Made by a program: the position numbers and the translations under genes. From NCBI GenBank assembly GCA_019637095.1, contig JAHBWG010000003.1, forward strand, positions 1 to 64,000: a DNA stretch of 64,000 bases, read 5' to 3'. Positions 1-10,223 of this stretch are shown here, in pieces; the first letter of the stretch is position 1, and every line of letters begins with the position of its first letter. The DNA is from Sandaracinaceae bacterium. GTDB lineage: Bacteria > Myxococcota_A > Polyangia > Polyangiales > Sandaracinaceae. The notes beneath the pieces were generated by a model that was not told the DNA's origin, did not search any database, and worked only from the letters and a program-made list of their open reading frames with translations.

Positions 1-82
1 GCCACCGGCTCCGTTCACCGACCGCGCCCCACGCGCGCCCGTCGTCCGGCGACCACCCCCGCCGCCCCCGCGCGCAGCGCGG

Positions 83-135
83 GTCAACCGCGAAGCCCGG
101 CGCGCCGCGCCGGGTCGCCGAAGGCGACGGTTGAC
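83..135. repeat. Nested inverted repeat, possible terminator-type structure
   Basis: The outer arms GTCAACCG (83-90) and CGGTTGAC (128-135) are exact complements. Between them lies a second perfect palindrome of 9-base arms around one base (96-114, CCCGGCGCG/CGCGCCGGG), then a small TCGCC-GAA-GGCGA hairpin (115-127). There is no U-tract, so classical intrinsic termination is uncertain. It may be a dispersed intergenic element or a structured 3' region. Confidence 0.45.
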
Positions 136-230
136 GCGCGCGAGCACGGGGGCAGAGTGGGGTGGCGCCGGACGACGGGCCCCTAGACGAGTGCACGACG
201 CCTTGTCGGCACATCGACCGGGACGAGGAC

Positions 231-297
231 GGCTACGGCGTCGGCCACGGTCGGCCACGGGTACGGCCACCGCGTCGGCTACGGCTACAGCGTGGCC
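231..297. repeat. Degenerate GGCYACGG short tandem repeat
   Basis: About 67 bases consist of variants of GGCTACGG and GGCCACGG in irregular register. No reading frame through it gives a regular peptide repeat, so it looks like a decayed intergenic microsatellite. A hexamer-type satellite also appears inside the gene at 9102-10223. Confidence 0.4.
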
Positions 298-346
298 GAG
301 GAGCCCGGGGAACCGTCCGTGGGACGGAGCGATGCTGACGCCGATG

Positions 347-1879
347 TCAGCCGGACCGCGCGGCGAGCTTCTCGGCGAGGTAGCGCGCCATCGTGAGGAT
401 CGGGGCCATGGTGTGGCTCGAGGCGCTGCTCGGGAAGATCGAGGCGTCCATCGCGTAGACACCGCGCGTGCCGCGGACGAGCCCGTCGGGGTCGACGGCG
501 CCGCTCGAGGCCGAGCCGGTCATCCGCAACGTGCCTTGCTGATGCGCGGAGAGGAGCGGCGCGCTCGCGGGGCGCAGGCTCATCGAGTCGAGGCGCGACA
601 GATCGCGCTCGCCGCGGACCACCACCGGAGGAACGCACGGGACGAGCACCTCGATCGCGCCCGCCGCGAGGTACGCGCGCGCCGCGACGCGCGCGGCGGC
701 CCGCAGGCGCGCCTTGTGCTCGTCGGCGTGCGTGTAGCGGATGCGCGGCCGGCCGTGCTCGCCCGCCTCGACGTGACCCGAGGGCGCGTCCGGCGCGAGC
801 AGGAGCGAGGCGGCGATGCGGTCGTACTGGGCCATCATGCGCTCGCTCTCGCGGCCGACGAACGGCATGAGCGTCGAGACGATCCCGGGCGTGCCCATGA
901 TCGCCTCGACGCGCGAGCCCCAGAGCCCGTGCTCGGGGTGATCCTCGACCTCGAGCTCGGTGATCGCGTACGCCTGCGGGATGCCGCGGAACGCGTTCAC
1001 CGGCTCGGCGAAGCGCGCGACGATCGGGAGCTGCGGCTGGAGGATCAGGTTCCGGCCGACGTGCGCGTTGCCGAGGCCGGAACGCAACAGGAGCTCCGCG
1101 CTCGCGACGGCGTTGCACGCGACGATCACGATCGGGGCGCGCACGACGAGCTCGCCGGTCTCGCGGTAGCCGCGCGCGTCGAGGGTGCGGACGTGGACGG
1201 CCTTGACCTCGGCGCTCGCGCCCTCGATGAGCCGGGCGCGGGCGCGCGTGAAGAAGCGCGCGCCGGCGGCGACGGCCGCGGGGATGGCGACGAAGCGCGG
1301 GTTGCGCTTCGCGTTCAACGGGCAGCCGATGAGGCAGGTGCCCATCCCCTGACAGCCGACGCGGTTGTGGAGCATGACCTCGCCGCGCAAGCCCGCGCGC
1401 TCGGCGCCGCGCCGCAAGAGCGCGTTGGCGCGGTTGATCTGCGCCTCCTCCACGCGGCTCGCGGAGAGATCCTCGAGCGCGCGCGCCGCGAACGGCGCGA
1501 GCGCGTCGTCGGTCAGCTCGCCGAGCCCGAAGCGGCGCCGCCAGTGCGCGAGGACGCCGTGCGGGATCGGCACGACGTCGCTCGCGTTGATCACGCCGCC
1601 GCCGCCGAGCACGCGGGCGCTCAGCACGCTGATCGCGAGGTCGTCCGTCGAGCGCCCGCCGCGATCCATGTAGAGCTGGTCGTACATCTCGGCGTCGCGC
1701 TGCGTGAGCTCGAGGCCGGTGCGATCGGGACCCTCTTCGAGCACGACGACCTCGCGGCCCGCCTCGGCGAGCACGCGCGCCACCGTGGCCCCGCCGCACC
1801 CCGAGCCGATGACGCAGACGTCGGCCGCCAGATCGGCCGGTCGCGCCGCGCCCGCGAGGCTCTCGATGCCCCCGCTCAC
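347..1879 (-). CDS. GMC-family FAD-dependent dehydrogenase (large subunit)
   Basis: A 510-residue flavoprotein of the glucose-methanol-choline oxidoreductase family. The N-terminal FAD dinucleotide fold is clear (GSGCGG at about 25-30, followed by an acidic EEG at the end of the second strand). The C-terminal GMC domain keeps the two active-site positions: His in SAHQQGT (about 446) and His in SSHTMAP (about 489). A Cys motif, C-x5-C-x3-C at about 176/182/186, resembles the cluster region of bacterial FAD-glucose and fructose dehydrogenases, which in those enzymes holds [3Fe-4S]. The GTG start overlaps the upstream small-subunit stop by four bases (GTGA), so the two are translationally coupled. 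Substrate (sugar, sterol or alcohol) cannot be read from sequence. No cytochrome c subunit is adjacent. Confidence 0.88.
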   Translation of the reverse strand: MSGGIESLAGAARPADLAADVCVIGSGCGGATVARVLAEAGREVVVLEEGPDRTGLELTQRDAEMYDQLYMDRGGRSTDDLAISVLSARVLGGGGVINASDVVPIPHGVLAHWRRRFGLGELTDDALAPFAARALEDLSASRVEEAQINRANALLRRGAERAGLRGEVMLHNRVGCQGMGTCLIGCPLNAKRNPRFVAIPAAVAAGARFFTRARARLIEGASAEVKAVHVRTLDARGYRETGELVVRAPIVIVACNAVASAELLLRSGLGNAHVGRNLILQPQLPIVARFAEPVNAFRGIPQAYAITELEVEDHPEHGLWGSRVEAIMGTPGIVSTLMPFVGRESERMMAQYDRIAASLLLAPDAPSGHVEAGEHGRPRIRYTHADEHKARLRAAARVAARAYLAAGAIEVLVPCVPPVVVRGERDLSRLDSMSLRPASAPLLSAHQQGTLRMTGSASSGAVDPDGLVRGTRGVYAMDASIFPSSASSHTMAPILTMARYLAEKLAARSG

Positions 1880-2406
1880 GGCTCGCGCAGCCCGGTGGCG
1901 GGCCCGGGGTAGCGGATGCGCGCCCAGGACGCGGGTGTATCGTAGAAAACCAAATTGACGAACTTGCGGAAGGCCGTCGCGACCTGGCGGCGCACGAGGT
2001 CCTCGCTGCGCATCCACTGGCCGAAGTGCGCCTCGCGCGCGGCCTGTTCGAGATCCGAGAAGCTCGCCCAGCGCCGGTCGTAGAGCACCGGCCCGAGCTC
2101 GAGCCAGACGAGGGCGCTCGACAGGTCGCTCACGACGTCGGGCGGCTCGCCGGCGAGGAATCCGTCGAACGCGTCGGCGATCGCCTCGCGCTCGCGCATG
2201 GCGACCGGCCCGGCGATCGTCGTGACGAGGTTGCGCAGCGTGCGGTGCTCGCGATCGCTGAGCACGCGCAGCCCGCGCCGCGCCGGCGCGACGCCGAAGA
2301 GCGAGAGGTACGCGGCGGCGCCGCCGCCGGCGAGCGACGCGCCCGCGCCCAGGCCCCAGCGCAAGAAGCGCCGGCGCCGGATCACCGCGAAGCCTTCGGC
2401 CGCCAT
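1876..2406 (-). CDS. Tat-exported gluconate-2-dehydrogenase subunit-3-like protein
   Basis: A 176-residue protein with a twin-arginine signal (RRRRFLRWG at about 10-18, then a hydrophobic Ala/Gly stretch). The mature part is helical, with LSDREHRTLRNLV and a DAFDGFLAG segment typical of the gluconate 2-dehydrogenase subunit 3 family. In known FAD-glucose dehydrogenase complexes this small subunit carries the folded flavoprotein through the Tat pathway as a hitch-hiker chaperone. The partner here is the GMC dehydrogenase overlapping its end. The chosen ATG sits immediately before the Tat motif; longer N-terminal extensions are low-complexity. The 117-base gap to the divergent lipoprotein gene should hold both promoters. 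Confidence 0.8.
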   Translation of the reverse strand: MAAEGFAVIRRRRFLRWGLGAGASLAGGGAAAYLSLFGVAPARRGLRVLSDREHRTLRNLVTTIAGPVAMREREAIADAFDGFLAGEPPDVVSDLSSALVWLELGPVLYDRRWASFSDLEQAAREAHFGQWMRSEDLVRRQVATAFRKFVNLVFYDTPASWARIRYPGPATGLREP

Positions 2407-2523
2407 CGCCGACAGCGTACCGCGGGTGCGCGCCGGGGATGGACACGCGCGGCCGCGGGAGCGAAGATCCCTCGCGGCGTGGGGAGCTGGGGGGAGCGGG
2501 GACGGGTCGGGGGAGCGCATCGC

Positions 2524-4101
2524 GTGGCGGCGCTCGCGTGCCTCGCCGGGCTGCTCGCCGCGTGCGATCCGGAGGCGCGCGCGCAGGTCGTGCTCGTCGT
2601 GGACACGGATCTGCCCGTTCCGACGCTCGCGGACGCGCTGCGCGTGGAGCTCTGGAGCGAGGACGGCGCGATCGAGTCGCGGGTCGTCCCGGTCCGCGAT
2701 CCGAGCGAGCTGCCGCTCTCGTTCGGCGTCGTGATCCCCGCGGGCCGCTCGGTGCGCGCGCGCCTGCGCTTGCACCGGGAAGAGCGGACCTACCGCGTGT
2801 ACCCGAACCAGGCGCGCGCGGGCGACGAGGACGAGCCGATCGCCGACTACGCCGTCGACCGGCTGCTGACCCTCGACGCTCCCGCGGCGGGGATCGCGCG
2901 CTACCTCGTGCGGCTCGATGGGGACTGCCTCGCGGTCCCCGCGGACCTCGAGGCCGACGCGACCTGCGTCTCCGGCCGCTGCGCGGGCGAGCGCTGCGAG
3001 AGCCCGCGCGCGGGGCTCGAGCCGATCGACGCGCCGCCACCGACCCGGAGTGGCGCGTGGGCCGTCGTGGTGCCGGCGCCCTGCGAGGCCGCCGCGGCGC
3101 CGCCCGCGCACTGGGACGAAGCGCGCGCCTGCATCGACGGTGGCTTCTTCTACATCGGCGACAGCCGCGTCGGCATCACGTTCTGCGCGGACGCCGAGAG
3201 CCGCTTCCACTGCAACACCGTCCCCGAGCGCCCGGTGCGCGTGCCGCCGTTCGAGATCGATCGCTTCGAGGTGACGGCGCGGCGCTATCGCGAGGCGATC
3301 GAGCGCGGCGCGGTCACTCCGCGACTCGAACAGCGCTTCGACGCGCTCGCGCGGCCGCTCTGTCACCTCGGTCGGCCCGACGGGGACGAGCTGCCCATGA
3401 ACTGCGTGACGTTCGCCGAGGCGGCGCAGTTCTGCCGCGCGGCGGGCGGCGCGCTGCCCACGGAGGCGCAGTGGGAGTACGTCGCGTCGGGCCGCGGCGA
3501 CGAGCGCAGCTTCACGTGGGGCAACGCGAGCGCCTCGTGCGAGTCGGCGGCCTACGCGCGGATCGGACCGACCGTGGAGCGCGCGTTCGGGATCAGCGGC
3601 GTCGACTGCGCGCGGCCTACGATCGCGTCGGGCGCGGAGTGCTGCGGGACCGCGCGCCCCGAGTGCGAGCCCGCGCTCGCGCCGGCGCGCCCCGACGTGT
3701 CGGGCTGGCCGCTCGACGGCCCGCAGCCGGTCGGCGCGTTCTGCGAGGACCGCACGCGCGACGGCGTCTTCGACATGGGCGGCAACGTGAAGGAGTGGAC
3801 CCTCGACTGGCGGCGCTTCTTCGGCCAGCGCGACGCCTGCTGGGATCGCGCCGGGGTGTTCGAGGATCCGCGCTGCTGCGGGCGCACGATGGAGCGCTCG
3901 CCGCTCTACGGCGCGTCGCCGCCGCCCTGCGACGACGAGCGCGAGACGCGCGACGACGGACGCGTCGTCCAGGTGAGCCGCCCGGTCCGCGGCGCGAGCT
4001 GGGCGGCCCCGCCCGGCGTGCTGCCGACGTCGACGCGCTGGGGCAGCTCCGACAGCAGCTCGTGGGAGATCGGGTTCCGGTGCGTGTACCCGTCGCGCTG
4101 A
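2524..4101 (+). CDS. FGE/SUMF1-like lipoprotein, first of a pair
   Basis: A 525-residue predicted lipoprotein. The GTG start is preceded by GGGGGAG about eight bases upstream and gives a signal peptide ending in LLAAC. An N-terminal domain of about 150 residues, of the type VDTDLPVP...LRVELWSEDG, is shared with the next gene. The second half is a formylglycine-generating-enzyme/SUMF1 (C-type-lectin-like) fold: GGFFYIGD, FEIDRFEVTARRY, NCVTFAEAAQFC, LPTEAQWEYVASG, FDMGGNVKEW, VRGASW and GFRC. The copper-binding cysteines of true FGE, normally just after the RGGS(W/Y) motif, are missing (the segment reads RGASWAAPPG), so catalysis of formylglycine is unlikely. Many other cysteines suggest disulfides in an exported domain. 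Transcribed divergently from the dehydrogenase operon. Confidence 0.82.
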   Translation: MAALACLAGLLAACDPEARAQVVLVVDTDLPVPTLADALRVELWSEDGAIESRVVPVRDPSELPLSFGVVIPAGRSVRARLRLHREERTYRVYPNQARAGDEDEPIADYAVDRLLTLDAPAAGIARYLVRLDGDCLAVPADLEADATCVSGRCAGERCESPRAGLEPIDAPPPTRSGAWAVVVPAPCEAAAAPPAHWDEARACIDGGFFYIGDSRVGITFCADAESRFHCNTVPERPVRVPPFEIDRFEVTARRYREAIERGAVTPRLEQRFDALARPLCHLGRPDGDELPMNCVTFAEAAQFCRAAGGALPTEAQWEYVASGRGDERSFTWGNASASCESAAYARIGPTVERAFGISGVDCARPTIASGAECCGTARPECEPALAPARPDVSGWPLDGPQPVGAFCEDRTRDGVFDMGGNVKEWTLDWRRFFGQRDACWDRAGVFEDPRCCGRTMERSPLYGASPPPCDDERETRDDGRVVQVSRPVRGASWAAPPGVLPTSTRWGSSDSSSWEIGFRCVYPSR

Positions 4102-5501
4102 TCGCCGGGCTCGCGGCGACGCTCGGCGCGTGCGTCGAGCCGGCGCCGGCGCGCCCGCAGGCGATCGTGGTCGTGCACGCGGACCTGCCGGTGCGCCTCG
4201 CGGATCGGCTGCTCTTGGAGGTGCTCGCCGACGACGGCACCGGCGCGCTCGTCGCGTGCGCGGACGGCTGCGTGCTCGAGCGCGTGGTCGGCGAGGAGGA
4301 CGGCCCCGGCGTCGTGGCGTGGCCGGTGTCCTTCGGCGTCACCGGTGCGGCGAGCCCGCGCTACGTGCGCGCGGTGCTCTACCCGCGCGGGCGGACCGGC
4401 CCCGACGGCCCGCTGCCCGAGGTGGCGATCGAGCACGTCGCGAGGCTGGTCGTGGACGGCGTGGTCGAGCAGCACGTCGTGCTCGGCGGCGAGTGCGCGG
4501 GGATCCCATCGACGCGGCGTGTGGACGGCACCACGTGCGACGCCGGGCGCGTCGTCCCGATCGGCGACGCGGCGCCGGGGCGCGGGCCCGACGCGCCGAT
4601 CACGGGCACCTTTCGCGCGAGCTACGATCGCGGGTGCGCGGGCGCGCCGCGCGAGGGCGCGCCGGACGAGGCGGAGGTGTGCATCCGCGGCGGCACCTAC
4701 CTCATGGGCGACGACCGCGTGATCGGGCTCGGGCGCTGGTGGGACGGCGCGCCGGAGCACCTGGTGACGGTCTCTCCGTTCTTCCTCGACACGCACGAGT
4801 ACACGGTGGGGCGACTGCGACGCCTGCTCGAACGCACGAGCGGCCTCGCCCTCCCGGTCGCGCGCGGCGCGCCGGGGAGCGCGACCGAGCACTGCAACTG
4901 GGACCCGGCCGATCGCGCGCTCGACGCGCACCCGCTGAACTGCGTGACGTGGTCGCTCGCGAACGCGATCTGCGAGGCCGAAGGGCGCCGGCTCGCGACG
5001 GAGGCGGAGTGGGAGTGGGCGGCCGGCAACCGCGAGCACGAGCACCTCCAGCCCGGAGGCGATCGCGAGCCCATCTTCCGCCGCGATCTCGGCTGCGCCG
5101 GGAGCTCGCGCGTGCCCCCCGATCCGCCGCCGGACATCCGCTGCACGCGGCCGGTCGGCTCACCGCGTGCGTGCCCTGGGCTCGCGTGCGACGAAGCGGA
5201 TCTCGCGCAATGGGTCCCGGATCGCACCCTCGACGGCGTGCTCGACATGGCGGGCAACGCGTCGGAGTGGGTGCGCGACGCCTACCAGCTCTACACCGAT
5301 CCCTGCTGGGCGCCGGGTCACGGGCCCGATCCCTTCTGCGATCCGTTGCTGGCCGATCCGATCCACGGCGCGAGCGCGCGGGGCGGCGACGGGGCGCGCG
5401 ACGGCTACTACTGGGAGCTCGCGGCGCGCCGACGGGTCGACTCCGCGAGCCGCGCCGCCTCTGCGTCTCGTGGGTTCCGCTGCGCGCGCGACGACGGCTG
5501 A
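4080..5501 (+). CDS. FGE/SUMF1-like lipoprotein, second of a pair
   Basis: A 473-residue predicted lipoprotein and clear paralogue of the preceding gene, in the same order: lipobox (LGAC), an N-terminal domain starting VVVHADLPVRLADRLLLEVL, and a C-terminal FGE-like fold with GGTYLMGDD, PFFLDTHEYTVGRL, NCVTWSLANAIC, LATEAEWEWAAGN, LDMAGNASEWVRD and GFRCARD. As in its neighbour, the catalytic copper-site cysteines of FGE are not present. The GTG start at 4080 lies inside the end of the previous gene (22-base overlap) with GGGAGAT upstream, which argues for coupled expression. A start a few codons downstream would still leave a short signal peptide. Function is unknown; binding or structural use of the fold is more likely than formylglycine formation. 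Confidence 0.8.
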   Translation: MRVPVALIAGLAATLGACVEPAPARPQAIVVVHADLPVRLADRLLLEVLADDGTGALVACADGCVLERVVGEEDGPGVVAWPVSFGVTGAASPRYVRAVLYPRGRTGPDGPLPEVAIEHVARLVVDGVVEQHVVLGGECAGIPSTRRVDGTTCDAGRVVPIGDAAPGRGPDAPITGTFRASYDRGCAGAPREGAPDEAEVCIRGGTYLMGDDRVIGLGRWWDGAPEHLVTVSPFFLDTHEYTVGRLRRLLERTSGLALPVARGAPGSATEHCNWDPADRALDAHPLNCVTWSLANAICEAEGRRLATEAEWEWAAGNREHEHLQPGGDREPIFRRDLGCAGSSRVPPDPPPDIRCTRPVGSPRACPGLACDEADLAQWVPDRTLDGVLDMAGNASEWVRDAYQLYTDPCWAPGHGPDPFCDPLLADPIHGASARGGDGARDGYYWELAARRRVDSASRAASASRGFRCARDDG

Positions 5502-5523
5502 CCGCGCGCCCGCGTAGCGTCCA

Positions 5524-6464
5524 CTAGAATTGCACGACCCAACCCAGGCTCCCGCCGTCGTAGGGCGGGGGCTCGGGCTCGGGGCGCACGGCGAAGTAGG
5601 TCGCGACCGCCGCGCCCGCGAGGCCGGCGACGATGAGCGTCCAGAACCACCACTCCTCGGCGATCGACGCGGGCTCGGGCGAGAGATCCGCGGTGACGCG
5701 GGCGACCCCGCCGGGGACGAGGTTGAGATCCGCGCGGTGCGGCACGTGGCCCGCGGCGCGCACCTCGAGGCGGTGGCGGCCGGGAGCGACCTCCGCGTCG
5801 AAAGGCACGGGCCCGAGCGCGGTCTCGTCGACGACGACCTCGGCCTCGGCCACGTTCGAGGCCACGACGAGGCGCGCCGGGAGCGGCTCGAGCGCGATGG
5901 ACAGCTCCGCGCGGTCGCCGGGACCGAGCGTGCGATCGACGAAGAGCGGGCGGTGTCCATCGCGGCGCGCCTGCACGGTGTGGTGACCCGGATCGAGCGC
6001 GAGCGCGGCCGCGCCCGATCCGTCGAGCGAGACGGGGCGCCCGTCGACGAGCACCTCGACGCCGTCGGGCTCGGGAACGGAGAGCGAGAGATGCACGATG
6101 CGCCCCTCGAGCTCGCGGACGTAGCCCTGCGCCTCCTCGCGGCGGGTGGCCGCGGCGCCGTCGAGCTCGGCGGCCACGAAGGCGCGGAAGCTGGCGAGCG
6201 CGTCGACGTACTGCCCGAGGGCGCGCTGGCAGTAGCCGATGTTGAAGGCGAGGATCGGCGAGGGGTAGATCGCGTGGGCGCGCAGGAACGCGTCGAGCGC
6301 GTCGGCCCAGCGCTGCGCGCCGATGAGCCCGAGGCCGGCCTCGAAGTGCGGGCGCGCCGCGGCGCGGGCGTCGGCGCCGGCGTCGGTCGTCGCGGGCTGC
6401 GCGTGCCCGACGTGGGGCGCGAGCGCGGAGGCGAGGAGCGCGAGCGTGAGGAGCGAGCGTCGCA

Positions 6465-6465
<1 letters not shown>
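5524..6465 (-). CDS. TPR/PEGA-domain membrane protein
   Basis: A 313-residue exported protein. It has a Sec signal ending near AHVGHAQP. A TPR-like helical domain follows (about 35-115; FEAGLGLIGAQRWADALDAF and FNIGYCQRALGQYVDALASF). Two beta-rich PEGA-type repeats come next (about 130-265; DGVEVLVDGRPV and EAEVVVDETALGPVPF...PGRHRLEVRAAG). A C-terminal transmembrane helix is WFWTLIVAGLAGAAVATYF, with a short Pro-rich tail. PEGA domains are usually surface or periplasmic binding modules. The gene begins one base inside the stop of the Ser/Thr kinase gene (TGATG), so it is probably a partner or output of that kinase. Confidence 0.8.
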
Positions 6466-8018
<1,553 letters not shown>

Positions 8019-8088
8019 CACCCCACGACGACAACGATACGCCGTCGGCGTCGGAGCCCGCAAGCGCGGGCCCGGGAGGGGCGCACGC

Positions 8089-8823
8089 TCAGAAGGTCGC
8101 CGTTCCGAAGCCCGAGCCGGCGAGGACCGGAGCCGGCGCGGCCGGGTCGCGCGCGAGCACGAGCATCGGGGCGTCCTCGTCGTGGTCGTGGTCGTGGTCG
8201 TGGTCGACGTGCTCGAAGCGGACGCCCATCTCGGCGAGCCACGCCTCGGGGTTCACGTCGTGGCGGCCGTACGGCCCGGGGAACGGGGAGGCACCGTCGC
8301 GGCGCGCCTCGCGGACCTCGAAGTGGAGGTGCGCGACCATGTTCGGGAAGCGGCCGTTGCTGGTGTTGCCGACGTCGCCGAGCTTGTGCCCCGGCAAGAC
8401 GTATTGCCCCTCCTCGACGTCGACGCGCGCGAGGTGCGCGTAGAGCGTCCAGCGGCCGTCCGCCTCGTGGCGCACGACGATGGCGTTGCCGTAGCCCGCG
8501 AAGCGGCGGCCGTCGCGCTCGCGCACGACCGCCTCGACGACGCCGGCGCGCACCGCGTAGACCGGGGTCCCCGCCGGGGCGAGGAAGTCGGTGCCCGCGT
8601 GGAAGGTGCGATCGCCGGTGCGCGTGCTCGTGCGCCACCCGTAGTGCGAGCCGACGCCGATCCCGGCGGGGACGGGCGAGGCCGCGACGACCTGCGAGCC
8701 GTCGAGGAAGCCGTGCTCGATCACCGAGGCGAGCCCGCCCTCGCCGCGCTCGTCGCCCGCCATCGGGTTGGCGCAGATCAGCAGGATCGTGAGCGAGAGC
8801 GGCAGCGCAGCGTCAGGACCCAT
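8089..8823 (-). CDS. M23/LytM-type peptidase with His-Asp repeat
   Basis: A 244-residue exported protein with the LytM fold of zinc peptidases that cut peptidoglycan cross-links. The conserved zinc motifs are HAGTDFLAP (about 102-110) and HLHFEV (about 164-169), with an intervening [10 protein letters not shown] strand. The N-terminus is hydrophobic and acts as a signal peptide. Close to the C-terminus is an unusual run of five His-Asp pairs, encoded by a GTGGTC-type repeat near 8170-8200, which could bind metal. A stand-alone gene with its own promoter region; the next gene is 70 bases away. Confidence 0.85.
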   Translation of the reverse strand: MGPDAALPLSLTILLICANPMAGDERGEGGLASVIEHGFLDGSQVVAASPVPAGIGVGSHYGWRTSTRTGDRTFHAGTDFLAPAGTPVYAVRAGVVEAVVRERDGRRFAGYGNAIVVRHEADGRWTLYAHLARVDVEEGQYVLPGHKLGDVGNTSNGRFPNMVAHLHFEVREARRDGASPFPGPYGRHDVNPEAWLAEMGVRFEHVDHDHDHDHDEDAPMLVLARDPAAPAPVLAGSGFGTATF

Positions 8824-8986
8824 GAGAGCGACCTCCGGATCCCCTGCACATCAGGTTGCGTGCCAGCGCCGGGCGCCGTGAAACCGATCGGCAACCCGCC
8901 CCGCGCAGGTGTGCGGCCCACTGTGCCCACGCCCACTTCGCGGGGGCGCACACCCGTTCAGCGGGCTCAACGGGCGACGAGAGGTG

Positions 8987-9101
8987 GCTCGCGCGAAGGC
9001 GCGAAGCCGCGAAGGGAAGGGCCGGGTCTCGGCACGACTCCGCGGGCGACTCGGTGCGCGAGCGCGCAGAACGCGCGACGTCTTCGCGTCTTGGCGCGAG
9101 C
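8987..9101. repeat. Intergenic inverted repeat of the cttcgcgtctt type
   Basis: Left arm 8987-9006 and right arm 9082-9101 are 20-base inverted repeats differing at two positions (GCTCGCGC, AAG and CGCGAAG blocks match). They flank about 75 bases of GC-rich sequence and end at the stop codon of the gene at 9102-10223. No coding potential. Similar CGCGAAG/CTTCGCG arms recur as intergenic elements in large bacterial genomes, and a related element lies at 31042-31170. Confidence 0.55.
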
Positions 9102-10223
9102 TCAGAGGCCGTCGAGGGCGGGCTCGGCTTCGGCCCCAGGATCCCGTTCGGCTTCGGCGTCGGCTTCGGCGTCGGCTTCGGCTTCGGCTTCGGCTTCGGC
9201 TTCGGTGTCGGCTTCGGTGTCGGCTTCGGCTTCGGCTTCGGTGTCGGCTTCGGTGTCGGCTTCGGGGTCGGCTTCGGGGTCGGCTTCGGGGTCGGCTTCG
9301 GGGTCGGCTTCGGTCTCGGCGTCGGCCTCGGGCTCGGCTGCCGCGCGCGGCGAGGGCGCCCAGCCGAAGCCGTCGGAGGGACGCCAGCTCACCATCAGCG
9401 CGCCGGCGAGCGGGAGCGCGCCCTGGTCGAACGAGCGCTCGCCCAGGAGCGCCATCGACGCGGCGAGCTCCACGCCCACCTCGGGGCCGAGCCCCAGGCG
9501 CACGCCCGCGTTGACGGCGAGCCGATCGACGAGGGCCGCGTAGAAGAACCCGCCCTGCAGCTCGACCACGAACGCGAGCCACTCGAACGGGTGCCAGTCG
9601 ACGCCGCCGCCGACGCGGGCGCCCGCGTGGGGCTCCGCCGGGCCGACGCCGACGCCGAGCGAGCCGAGCAGCGTGAGCCACGCGTGCGCCCGGAAGTTCT
9701 CCGTCAAGACGAGCGCGCCGGTGATCCCGACGTCGAGCGCGAGCGGCTGGCTCGACTGATCGAGCCCGCTCGTCGCGGGCAGCACGAGCCGCCCCTTCAA
9801 CGCGAGCACCGCGCCGCCCTCCTCGACGAGCTGCCCGCGCGCGCCGACCGACAGGTACCCGAGGCCGAGGTAGCTCGCGCTCACCGCGCTCAGGAGCGCC
9901 TGGTAGCGCAGGAGCTCCCACGACACGAACGCCTCCACGCGCGGATCGCCGAGGCGCACGCTCGCGTGCCCGCGGCCGTTCACGTGGAGGTTCCCGTACA
10001 GCTCGCTCGCGTGCGCGACGAGCAACAGATCACCGCCGAGCGCGATCTCGTCGCGCGGGCACGCGCGGTGAGGGACCCCGAGGAAGCCGTCGAGCTCGCC
10101 GACCTGCAAGGGGCCGATCGGCCGCGACGGAAGGTCGGACGCGCACGCGCGGCGCCACGCCTGCGCGCTCACCGCGCACGGCAGCGCGAGCACCAGCGCG
10201 AGCGCGACGAGCCCGCGCGTCAC
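9102..10223 (-). CDS. Outer-membrane-like protein with acidic repeat tail
   Basis: A 373-residue exported protein. The GTG start overlaps the upstream PHP-protein stop by four bases and gives a signal peptide ending ...CAVSAQA. The body (about 25-300) alternates short hydrophobic strands with Gly and aromatic residues ([25 protein letters not shown]), compatible with a beta-barrel. The last 70 or so residues are a low-complexity tail built from Glu-Ala followed by Asp, Thr, Pro or Glu-Ala, encoded by a hexanucleotide satellite (about 9136-9335). The family is not recognised. Its coupling to the large lipoprotein upstream suggests they act together at the outer membrane. Confidence 0.7.
   Translation of the reverse strand: MTRGLVALALVLALPCAVSAQAWRRACASDLPSRPIGPLQVGELDGFLGVPHRACPRDEIALGGDLLLVAHASELYGNLHVNGRGHASVRLGDPRVEAFVSWELLRYQALLSAVSASYLGLGYLSVGARGQLVEEGGAVLALKGRLVLPATSGLDQSSQPLALDVGITGALVLTENFRAHAWLTLLGSLGVGVGPAEPHAGARVGGGVDWHPFEWLAFVVELQGGFFYAALVDRLAVNAGVRLGLGPEVGVELAASMALLGERSFDQGALPLAGALMVSWRPSDGFGWAPSPRAAAEPEADAETEADPEADPEADPEADPEADTEADTEAEAEADTEADTEAEAEAEAEADAEADAEAERDPGAEAEPALDGL
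9136..9335. repeat. Hexanucleotide satellite coding for an EA-rich tail
   Basis: About 200 bases are runs of TCGGCT, TCGGTG and TCGGGG hexamers on the plus strand. They are read on the minus strand as Glu-Ala-Asp-, Glu-Ala-Thr- and Glu-Ala-Pro-type dipeptide repeats at the C-terminus of the gene at 9102-10223. All units are multiples of three, so changes in copy number would lengthen or shorten the tail without a frameshift. Confidence 0.75.

Larger units (their letters stand above)
1..346. other. Gene-free left edge with repeats and hairpins
   Basis: No protein-like reading frame is visible here; the open frames that cross it are low-complexity antisense frames of the neighbouring dehydrogenase. 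It holds a nested inverted repeat (83-135) and a degenerate repeat of the type GGCYACGG (231-297). It lies just downstream of the leftward dehydrogenase gene ending at 347, so part of it may act as that operon's 3' end. Confidence 0.6.

Noticed and set aside
131-1912. Long plus-strand open frame opposite the GMC dehydrogenase
   Set aside because: Composition is Arg/Ala-rich low complexity without motifs. The minus-strand frame holds full GMC and small-subunit motifs, so this is a GC-driven shadow.
2524-5501. Active formylglycine-generating enzymes
   Set aside because: No sulfatase gene is nearby and the catalytic cysteines are absent in both proteins.
9136-9335. Regular repeats that could suggest a CRISPR array
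   Set aside because: Units are hexamers in a coding frame with no spacers and no cas genes nearby.
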